Below, in pieces: positions 46,294 through 53,870 of a stretch of 64,000 bases of DNA. The notes under the pieces are model-generated. The model saw nothing but the letters and a program-made list of their open reading frames with translations, did no database searches and was not told the DNA's origin. This DNA comes from Thalassomonas haliotis (GTDB taxonomy: Bacteria; Pseudomonadota; Gammaproteobacteria; Enterobacterales; Alteromonadaceae). Each line of letters starts with the position of its first letter. Within the stretch, counting starts at the first letter, position 1. A program made the translations under genes and the position numbers. The stretch is from positions 992,001 through 1,056,000 of the forward strand of contig NZ_CP059693.1 of the NCBI RefSeq assembly GCF_028657945.1, in the 5' to 3' direction.

Positions 46294-46721
46294 GCTTTTT
46301 TTATCAGGCCTTTAAAAATCCCCGCCTGCTGATGACCCCGAGCGAATACCGAAAAAAAGTCCTGGCATCCCCCCCGGTTTAAGCTTTTTTAATCAGACCT
46401 TTAAAAATCCCCGCCTGCTGATGACCCCGAGCGAATACCGAAAAAAAGTCCTGGCATCCCCCCCGGTTTAAGCTTTTTTAATCAGGCCTTTAAAAATCCC
46501 CGCCTGCTGATGACCCCGAGCGAATACCGAAAAAAAGTCCTGGCATCCCCCCCGGTTTAAGCTTTTTTAATCAGGCCTTTAAAAATCCCCGCCTGCTGAT
46601 GACCCCGAGCGAATACCAAAAAAAAGTCCTGGCATCCCCCCCGGTTTAAGCTTTTTTAATCAGGCCTTTAAAAATCCCCGCCTGCTGATGACCCCGAGCG
46701 GATACCGAAAAAAAGTCCTGA
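46206..46721 (+). repeat. Tandem array of AraC 3'-end cassettes
   Basis: The first unit (46206-46291, 86 bp) is the 3' end of the AraC gene. Downstream copies start at 46292, 46381, 46470, 46559 and 46648 (89-bp period; the last stops at 46721). In register with the gene, each full copy reads S-F-F-(N/Y)-Q, then FKNPRLLMTPSEYRKKV, then LASPPV and a stop. Copies are nearly identical to each other but differ from the gene by about a quarter of these residues. Confidence 0.93.
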
Positions 46722-46759
46722 TCTGAGGCGCAGCCTGAGTTTTTTGCCCTGCGCCGGGC

Positions 46760-46843
46760 GAATTCGTCGGTTTTAAGGGAATTCGTCAGTGAAACTGGCA
46801 GTCATTGCAGGAATACGTCAGCTTTTTTTGGATAATACGTAGG
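46760..46843 (+). promoter_or_regulatory. Four direct repeats upstream of the cytochrome genes
   Basis: GAATTCGTCGG (46760), GAATTCGTCAG (46779), GAATACGTCAG (46811) and TAATACGTAGG (46833) fit the pattern KAATWCGTMRG, spaced 19, 32 and 22 bases apart. They may be binding sites for a regulator of the AraC type. Confidence 0.4.
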
Positions 46844-46911
46844 TTTTCCAGGCACAGGCATCCTATATTTTTAGCTCTTGAGTTTCTTTGATAACAACAA
46901 GAGCAGCTAAC

Positions 46912-47574
46912 ATGATGCCGATAAAAATACGCCGGAATAACCTGATTTTGTTTTGTACACTGTTTGTGTTTTCTCTGTTGCTGCCCGGCACTGTTTTTGC
47001 CCAAAGCGCATTAACTCCCGGTGAGCGCAGCGCCGCCAAAGCCTTATATCAAACCTGCCGGGCCTGCCACGGAGAACAGGGGCAGGGAAATCCGTTATTG
47101 AAAAGTCCGGCATTGGCGGGTCAGTACGCCTGGTATACCAAGCGGCAACTTAACTCTTTCCGCTCGGGCCTCAGGGGTAAAGCCGGCGACAGGACGGGGC
47201 AACAAATGGCGGCGGTCAGCCGCCAGCTGACAAGCGAAAAAGACATCGAGCTGCTGGCCGCCTATATTGAAACCTTGCCCGGCCATACCCGGGCCAAGGC
47301 CGCCCCGGGCGCAAGAAATAAAAATGGCTACCGTTATTACCAGGGAAAGTGCGGCGCCTGTCACGGCGGTGAAGGGCGGGGCAATGCCGCCTTTAATGCC
47401 CCGAAACTTTCCGGACAACAAGCTGAGTATTTACTGGCCCAGATGAAACATTTTAGCGAGGGAAAACGCGGCGCCGATAAACAGGATAAGTTTGGCCGGC
47501 AAATGGCGATGATGGCAAAAACCGTCTCGCAGCAACAACTCAGCGATATTGTTCATTACCTGGCTGCCCTCTAG
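46912..47574 (+). CDS. Diheme cytochrome c (c4-like)
   Basis: 220 residues with a signal peptide (cleavage near VFAQ) and two class I cytochrome c domains, each with a CxxCH heme site: CRACH at residues 49-53 and CGACH at 147-151. Methionine axial ligands are plausible in the conserved GxQM and GRQM segments. Periplasmic electron carrier. I chose the first ATG of an ATGATG pair behind GAGCAG. First of three exported cytochrome genes. Confidence 0.9.
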   Translation: MMPIKIRRNNLILFCTLFVFSLLLPGTVFAQSALTPGERSAAKALYQTCRACHGEQGQGNPLLKSPALAGQYAWYTKRQLNSFRSGLRGKAGDRTGQQMAAVSRQLTSEKDIELLAAYIETLPGHTRAKAAPGARNKNGYRYYQGKCGACHGGEGRGNAAFNAPKLSGQQAEYLLAQMKHFSEGKRGADKQDKFGRQMAMMAKTVSQQQLSDIVHYLAAL

Positions 47575-47599
47575 GCAAGTCCCGGAAGGTGCCCAGGCC

Positions 47600-49000
47600 A
47601 TGAAAAAATTATCAAAGTTCAGTTCGCTTGCTTATCTTGTGTTGGCTGCAATAACGATTTCCAGCGGATTGTTTGCGGGAGTTGCATATGCAGGTATTTT
47701 TGTCTGGGCTGATCTGCCGGGCGCGGCCCCTGACGTTGAGGCGGTAACATTCGAAGGCACAGAAACGGCTGTGAATAAGATAAGTGCCGATATTACTCGG
47801 CAAATAGCCGGGCGCAGCGGTTTTATTTTATCTTCAATTTGTCCGGCCAGTTTTGAACTGACCGCCGCGGGAGAGTGCAATCTGGTGACCCGCTACCAGT
47901 TTTACGATTCGGTGCAGCAAAGGGGGGTTGGCGGCACCCAAACCGCTTTGCCAAAACACAGGTCGGGTTTTACCCCGCAGCAAATTGATTTGGGCCGTTA
48001 CCTGTTTTTTGATCCTTTGCTGTCAAAAGACGGCACTGTCTCCTGCGCCAGTTGTCATCATCCCGAGCTGGGCTTTAGCGACGGTCGTGGCCGCAGCATA
48101 GGGATCGGCAAAGAGCCGACGGCCAGGGGCGCGCCGAGTTTATGGAATATGACCTTTTTAACCAGCTTTTTCTGGGATGCCAGGGCAAATTCGCTTGAGC
48201 AGCAGGCACAAGGGCCTTTGTTTGACGAAAAGGAAATGGCCAATAGCCCGGAAAAGTTACTCGCCAGTATCCGCAGCAATGCCTACTATCCCGCCATGTT
48301 TGCCCAGGCATTTCCGGACATTGAAAAACCGACCCTGGAGCAGCTTTATACTGCGCTGGCAGCCTTTCAAAGTTCGCTGATTTCCCTGAACAGCCGTTAC
48401 GACCAGTATGCCCACGGTTTTCACCAGGCATTAACCGCCGATGAAATTGCCGGTTTAAATGTCTTTCGCTCTTTTGTCGCCCGCTGCGCCGAGTGTCATC
48501 AGCCGCCTTTGTTTACCAATAACCAGGTGGCGGTAATAGGCACGCCTGAGCCCGATGGCCTGCCCTTTGACAGCGGTGCAGAAAAAACCTTTAACAGCAC
48601 TAAACTCAGGGGCGGCTTTAAAGTGCCCAGCCTGAGGAATATCGGCAAAACCGCGCCCTACATGCATTCCGGCAGGTTTGAGCAGTTAGGTGATGCGGTG
48701 GCGTTTTATAACAAGGGCCGCGGCCATGCGCTGCCTGAAAACGAGCAATTGCAGCTGCACTGGCATATCTGGGAGCCAAATTTGACGGACGAAGAAATTG
48801 CTCGCCTGGTGGATTTTCTCGGGACATTAACGGATGAAAGCCTGCTGCCAGAGGTACCCCAGGTATTGCCATCGGGTTTAATGCCGGTGCAATCACTGCC
48901 TTTATCCGAGATAACAAAAGAGCAAAAGGATAAGGCAAATGCAACAGACACAGTTGCCGCTATAACGACAAACAATGCAATAAAAAATCAGGGAAACTGA
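47600..49000 (+). CDS. Diheme peroxidase / MauG-like cytochrome
   Basis: 466 residues from the chosen start (signal peptide MKKLSKFSSLAYLVLAAI...). It has two heme sites, CASCH at 149-153 and CAECH at 296-300, in the order and context of bacterial cytochrome c peroxidase/MauG proteins (LGRYLFFDPLLSKDGTVSCASCHHPELGFSDGR-type block; VPSLRNIGKTAPYMHSGRF). The N-terminal 90 residues before the peroxidase core are extra. Reduction of peroxide, or oxidation of a partner protein, is likely. The upstream cytochrome gene ends 25 bases before it. Confidence 0.88.
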   Translation: MKKLSKFSSLAYLVLAAITISSGLFAGVAYAGIFVWADLPGAAPDVEAVTFEGTETAVNKISADITRQIAGRSGFILSSICPASFELTAAGECNLVTRYQFYDSVQQRGVGGTQTALPKHRSGFTPQQIDLGRYLFFDPLLSKDGTVSCASCHHPELGFSDGRGRSIGIGKEPTARGAPSLWNMTFLTSFFWDARANSLEQQAQGPLFDEKEMANSPEKLLASIRSNAYYPAMFAQAFPDIEKPTLEQLYTALAAFQSSLISLNSRYDQYAHGFHQALTADEIAGLNVFRSFVARCAECHQPPLFTNNQVAVIGTPEPDGLPFDSGAEKTFNSTKLRGGFKVPSLRNIGKTAPYMHSGRFEQLGDAVAFYNKGRGHALPENEQLQLHWHIWEPNLTDEEIARLVDFLGTLTDESLLPEVPQVLPSGLMPVQSLPLSEITKEQKDKANATDTVAAITTNNAIKNQGN

Positions 49001-49013
49001 TAACGGAGGGGAT

Positions 49014-50549
49014 ATGAAAATAAGGCGGACTTTTACCATGCTTTTGATCTCCCTGGCGTTTACCGCCGGGATCGTTTGTGCCAAATACCTGGACAGCAAG
49101 GGGCAAAGTTTTCATCCGGCAACGAGCGGCAGTGAAGGGGCGAGTTATCTCGGTTACCGGCATGCGGATGCCGAACCGGGTAAGGCAAAAAGCCGTAAGG
49201 CAAGTGCGGTTTCCCGCCGCGATCGCCAGGGAAAAGTCCATGTGGTGAAAGACGGCGATTCGATAATGGCGGCGGTGAAGGCGGCGAGTCCCGGGGATAA
49301 CATAGCCATTTTTCCCGGCAATTATCATGAAACCGTCTACATAGATAAAGACGATATCCGTCTGATTGGCGTGATAGAGGAAGGCGAGCGGGCAACCCTG
49401 GACGGCAGGGAGCTGCTGAATGATGCCATTCTTTATTCAGGCAATAATATCGTGGTGGAGAACTTAAAGATCACCCGCTATAAAGGCAACGGTATTATGG
49501 GGCAGGCAGGCAATAATTTTGAGATCCGCAACAATATTATTATCGATACCGGGGTATACGGCATTTTCCCCCAGCTGGGTAAAAACGGCATCGTAGAGTT
49601 TAATGTTATTTCAGGTATCGAAGATGCCGCCATCTATGTCGGTATGAGTGACAATATCCATGTCGCCCATAACGATGTTTTCGACAGCGTCGCCGGTATC
49701 GAAATCGAGAACTCCCGCCATGCGATCGTGGAAAACAATTATGTCCACAACAATACCGGCGGTATTCTGGCCTTTATTACCCCGGGATTGCCGATCAAAA
49801 CCACTTATGATGTCATCATCCGCAATAATTTTGTGGTCGGCAATAACCATAAAAATTTCGGCGCCCCCGGCTCTACCGTTTCCGGCATACCCGCAGGCAC
49901 CGGCATTTTGATCATGGCGGCGGATGAGGTCATCGTCGAAGGCAATATTATCTCCGACAATAAAACCGCAGGCATCATCATCACAGATCACGACAATGCC
50001 GCCAATATCACCTTAGATCCCGAGTCGGATCCCAGCCCGGATAAGGTGATCTTGCTGGACAATACCATGATCAACAACGGCTATGATACCTTAGATGAAG
50101 TTAAAATCCTGATGCTGACCGAGTTTAAAAGCGGGCACCCGGATATCGTCAGGGTAGGCCAGAGCCGAGATAGCTGTATCCTCAATCCCGAGCGTTATTT
50201 TACTTTGGGGGTGAGCAAGTGGAAAAAATGTGACGTTAGCCATACCGCGGCAATCGAAAGCTATCTTCTGGATGAACCGGTACCGGCGCGGGAGATAGAC
50301 CCGTCCGAGCGGGGCAAGGTGGTTTACCTGGGCATTTGCACCGGCTGCCATACCTACACCGGGCGTATGATAGGGCCGCCGGTGGAGATAATCCAGGCGC
50401 TGTATATGGATAATCCGCAGGGGCTGGCGGACTGGATTGAACAGCCCACCAAAAAACGTCAAGATTATCCGCCGATGCCGCCGCAAAACTACCTGGACAG
50501 GGAAACCCGGCTGGCGGTGGCCAAATATATGTTAAGCGCAACAAATTAG
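49014..50549 (+). CDS. Exported parallel beta-helix protein with C-terminal cytochrome c
   Basis: 511 residues with a signal peptide. Residues about 75-370 are a right-handed parallel beta-helix (repeated pattern such as NNFEIRNNIIIDTGVYGIF, IHVAHNDVFDSVAGIEIEN), a fold found in polysaccharide lyases and epimerases. Residues about 425-511 are a cytochrome c domain with one heme site, CTGCH at 442-446. From memory, marine proteobacterial beta-helix proteins of this kind often pair with diheme cytochromes. GGAGGGG lies before the ATG, 13 bases after the peroxidase stop, so the three genes form an operon. Confidence 0.85.
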   Translation: MKIRRTFTMLLISLAFTAGIVCAKYLDSKGQSFHPATSGSEGASYLGYRHADAEPGKAKSRKASAVSRRDRQGKVHVVKDGDSIMAAVKAASPGDNIAIFPGNYHETVYIDKDDIRLIGVIEEGERATLDGRELLNDAILYSGNNIVVENLKITRYKGNGIMGQAGNNFEIRNNIIIDTGVYGIFPQLGKNGIVEFNVISGIEDAAIYVGMSDNIHVAHNDVFDSVAGIEIENSRHAIVENNYVHNNTGGILAFITPGLPIKTTYDVIIRNNFVVGNNHKNFGAPGSTVSGIPAGTGILIMAADEVIVEGNIISDNKTAGIIITDHDNAANITLDPESDPSPDKVILLDNTMINNGYDTLDEVKILMLTEFKSGHPDIVRVGQSRDSCILNPERYFTLGVSKWKKCDVSHTAAIESYLLDEPVPAREIDPSERGKVVYLGICTGCHTYTGRMIGPPVEIIQALYMDNPQGLADWIEQPTKKRQDYPPMPPQNYLDRETRLAVAKYMLSATN

Positions 50550-50614
50550 CCTGACGGAATTTCCCCTGAACAAGCCGGTTCAGGGGGATCGCCCCCGATT
50601 TTGGCTGCTCCCAT

Positions 50615-50787
50615 AGCCACCAGGTATTCGCGGATTGCCTGGTTTTTAGCACTCTTTCTGGCTGTTTTTATACCTGTCTGCGTTAGAAAATGTCATCTAG
50701 AATAACAACATGTTCATTTTTCTATCTTGATGCGTGCAAAAACCGCCCAAAAACCTCATTCCTTTCCAGGGATAAACAGGCCCTAGT
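50615..50787. mobile_element. MITE-like palindromic element (copy A)
   Basis: An imperfect palindrome of about 170 bp centred near 50700 and related over its length to 53616-53781. Shared blocks include GCGTTAGAAAA, ATTTTTCTATCTTGAT-like and GATAAACAGG. Non-coding. It fills most of the 470-base gap between the cytochrome and kinase genes; nothing else was seen in that gap. Confidence 0.65.
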
Positions 50788-51020
50788 GTTATAGATAAGG
50801 TCGCCGTTGACGGGGATAAAGTTTGAAAATTTCTTTTTATGCACTTTGATTGCTTTGGCCGGTGGAGCGGGCGATAAAAGTCATGGCAAAAAGCAGCAAA
50901 TCCTTGATTGTGTATAATTAACGCTAATTGGTATTGACTTTCTGTTGTTACCTGCCTTAAATGGAACAAGATTAGGCAGATACCACGGCTTATTTTATTG
51001 AGGTCTATTGAGCTATTTTG

Positions 51021-52598
51021 ATGAGTAAAGCACTGTTTTCCAATAACAAATTAAGTCAGCGGGTATTGGTTTATATTTTGCTTTGCAGCTCTGTGTTATC
51101 TTTATGCACCACTTCGGTACAACTCTATGCCGATTATAATGATGATTTGTCCGCGCTAAAACAACGCTTTGTTAATATTGAAATCAGTTATATTCCGTCA
51201 ATTGCCACCAGTCTCTGGGACTTCAACGAACCTTTAGTGCAGCAGCAGATTCAGGGCATAGTACAGCTGCCGGATATACGTTATGCAAAAATCGTCACCG
51301 GGTTAGGCAATGTCTATGAGTTCGGGGATCCGGATGTGGTGGCCGAAGACGACATGGAATACCCGGTTTTCTATGGTGATAATGATATCGGCACCCTGAA
51401 AGTGTTCGCCGATTACCAGGATATCTACCAGCGGCTGTGGCAAAGGGCCGGCTTTATTATTACCTCGGAATTTATTAAAATTTTTATTGTTGCCCTGTGT
51501 ATTGTCTTTATCGTTCACCTGCTGATCACCCGTCACCTTTATCGTATCACCCATTACTCGCAAGAGTTGGGCAGTGATAACTTAAATACCGCATTAAGCC
51601 TGTCGAACCGGCCCGGTAAAAAAGATGAATTGGACCTGCTGGTGGATGCCATCAATGATATGCGCCTGACTTTAAAAACGGATATTCAAAAACGGGAAGT
51701 GGCAGAAAACGCCCTGATCCAGCTTAACGGTGAGCTGGAAGTGAAAGTGTACGATCGCACCGCCAAATTAGAGCAAAGCAATAAACAATTGCAGCAATCC
51801 CTGGATGACCTGACCCTGGCGAAAGACCAGCTGGTGCAGTCGGAAAAAATGGCTTCTCTGGGACAACTGGTGGCCGGGGTTGCCCACGAAGTGAACACGC
51901 CTTTGGGGATTTGCGTCACCTCCATCACTGCGCTTAAAGAAAAAGTCGATTCGTTAAAGCGGGCAGTCGACTCGCAGGAGTTAACCAAGTCGCATTTGTC
52001 CAATACCTTAAATGTGCTGACCGAATACCAATTGATCATAGAGCGTAGCCTGAATAAATCGGTGGAGTTGATCCGGGGGTTTAAATCGGTGGCGGTTGAA
52101 CAGCACACAGATCCCGAATTGAAGATTAATTTATCCCGCCAGGTGCATGATGTGGTGAACACGGTCAAAACCATGTTTAAGCATAAAAAGTATCAGATCC
52201 ACCTGGATATAGACCCGGAACTTTCCCTGGTGACCTACCCCAGTGCCTGGAACCAGATCTTAACCAACTTTTTAATGAATTCTCATGTCCACGGCTTTGA
52301 GGGGCGGGATACCGGCAATATTTCCATCTCTTTCACCGAAGAGGAGGGTTACCTGACTTTGCTATATAAAGACGACGGTGTCGGCATAAGTCAAAGCATT
52401 AAAAAACGGGTCTTCGATCCTTTTGTTACCACCAAGCGCGGCCAGGGCGGCTCCGGGCTGGGGCTTAATATTGTTTTTAACCTGGTCGATGCCAAACTCG
52501 GCGGTGTTATCAAATGCCTGGATGTCGACCAAGGCTGCTGCTTCCAGGTCCGGGTGCCGATAGTACATGCCGACTCTAAAAAACTTGCCGACGCTTAA
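51021..52598 (+). CDS. Sensor histidine kinase
   Basis: 525 residues. Two transmembrane helices (about 14-34 and 150-172) flank a periplasmic sensor of about 115 residues; a HAMP-like linker and coiled coil follow. The phosphorylated histidine is H289 in AGVAHEVNTPLG, with ATP-binding motifs NQILTNFLMNSHVHG (N box), DDGVGI and GGSGLGLNI. No receiver domain and no adjacent response regulator, so it is an orphan kinase. I chose ATG 51021 over TTG 51018. Confidence 0.9.
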   Translation: MSKALFSNNKLSQRVLVYILLCSSVLSLCTTSVQLYADYNDDLSALKQRFVNIEISYIPSIATSLWDFNEPLVQQQIQGIVQLPDIRYAKIVTGLGNVYEFGDPDVVAEDDMEYPVFYGDNDIGTLKVFADYQDIYQRLWQRAGFIITSEFIKIFIVALCIVFIVHLLITRHLYRITHYSQELGSDNLNTALSLSNRPGKKDELDLLVDAINDMRLTLKTDIQKREVAENALIQLNGELEVKVYDRTAKLEQSNKQLQQSLDDLTLAKDQLVQSEKMASLGQLVAGVAHEVNTPLGICVTSITALKEKVDSLKRAVDSQELTKSHLSNTLNVLTEYQLIIERSLNKSVELIRGFKSVAVEQHTDPELKINLSRQVHDVVNTVKTMFKHKKYQIHLDIDPELSLVTYPSAWNQILTNFLMNSHVHGFEGRDTGNISISFTEEEGYLTLLYKDDGVGISQSIKKRVFDPFVTTKRGQGGSGLGLNIVFNLVDAKLGGVIKCLDVDQGCCFQVRVPIVHADSKKLADA

Positions 52599-52805
52599 AT
52601 TCCATTTGTCGTTCTAACCCCGGGTTTTCATTTCTTGCTTTAGGCGCATTGTTTTATTGATAAAGCTGCCGCTGTTTTTTAATCTGATTGTTTTATTTTT
52701 CTATGGCTTACTAACATTTTTATTCTGTTAAATAAAAATGTGACAGGTTGTCACTTTTTAGCTACCCTTAGGCTAGTTGCATAAAAAGTAATCAGGTGAG
52801 CGGAC

Positions 52806-53531
52806 GTGTCAGCAAGAATAATAAGAATTAATCCAAAGCAGCAGCGCAGCCAAAGCCGGGTCAGCAAAATACTGGAAATCGCCGGTGAGCTGCTTGAATG
52901 CCGTGGTCTGGATGCGGTGACGTTATCGGATATTGCCACTCAAGCGGAAATTACCCGCAGCTCTTTATATCGTTATTTCCCCGATAAAAATGCGGTGATT
53001 AAAGCGCTGGCCCAGCAGCATATGGACAGGCTCAAACAGGAATTTGATTGTCTTTTTTTGCCGGAAAAGTACGGACAAGAGGAGCAGGAAACAAGCCGGC
53101 CTCAGCCGGGCGAGACGGGAACAACCGGCACAGGCATAGCTGCCGGCGATAATGGTGAGCAGCTGCTGGGGCGGCAGCAGTTATTGACAAGCGTTGATAA
53201 GATCATAGATGTTTATGCAAACTTTTATTGTCATCAGCCCGGATTCAGTGCGGTATGGGGGGCCATGGCCAGCATTCCGGAATTGCAGCTGCTTGATGAT
53301 CAGGAGCTGCATTATCACGGCCTGGTCTTCTACCGGCAAACCCGGCAATTATTTCCTCATGTCAGCGAAGCTCAGTTAAAGATCATTAGCACTATGCTGC
53401 CCAGGGCGGTGGGGGCGGTATTACGTCTGGCAATGTCGGCAACAGCGGAAGAAGCAAAGTCCTATATTGAGCAAGCCAAGCAAATGGCAAAAGCGTATTT
53501 ACTGAGCATTTTTGAGCAACAGGGGCGATAA
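52806..53531 (+). CDS. TetR-family transcriptional regulator
   Basis: 241 residues. The N-terminal helix-turn-helix (SKILEIAGELLECRGLDAVTLSDIATQAEITRSSLYRYFPDK pattern) is a clear TetR domain. The ligand domain carries a low-complexity Gly/Thr/Glu insert at about residues 85-125 absent from most relatives. Starts at GTG. It lies upstream of, and on the same strand as, the ceramidase gene and may sense a lipid, but its target is not shown by the sequence. Confidence 0.88.
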   Translation: MSARIIRINPKQQRSQSRVSKILEIAGELLECRGLDAVTLSDIATQAEITRSSLYRYFPDKNAVIKALAQQHMDRLKQEFDCLFLPEKYGQEEQETSRPQPGETGTTGTGIAAGDNGEQLLGRQQLLTSVDKIIDVYANFYCHQPGFSAVWGAMASIPELQLLDDQELHYHGLVFYRQTRQLFPHVSEAQLKIISTMLPRAVGAVLRLAMSATAEEAKSYIEQAKQMAKAYLLSIFEQQGR

Positions 53532-53615
53532 GAAATACAGGCGGATAAACCAGATAACAATAACAGGGAACAGCGGTAATAAGCGAAGTCGGTAGTACTT
53601 ATTTTTTCTCTGAAA

Positions 53616-53781
53616 GCCTGGGCCAGCTTACCTTTGAACGAGCATTATCTTTTTGGCCGTTTTTACCTTGATCGGCGTTAGAAAAATGTTATGTAGTATC
53701 ACTACATCTCCATTTTCCTGCCTTGATAAAGTTAAAAGCCGCTCAAAACCTTAATCCCTTCAAAGATAAACAGGCTCAGGC
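53616..53781. mobile_element. MITE-like palindromic element (copy B)
   Basis: A 166-bp imperfect palindrome running from GCCTGGGCC to GGCTCAGGC, with centre ATGTAGTATCACTACAT. The two arms match over most of their length. Related to copy A at 50615. Non-coding, in the 339-base gap between the TetR and ceramidase genes. Confidence 0.7.
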
Positions 53782-53870
53782 AAAGTCTTTCGGGCCGGGA
53801 GTCCAAATATAAGACATGCACCCGACTCCCGTTAGCGGCCGGGAACATGACAAGCTAACAGGAAGAAAAA

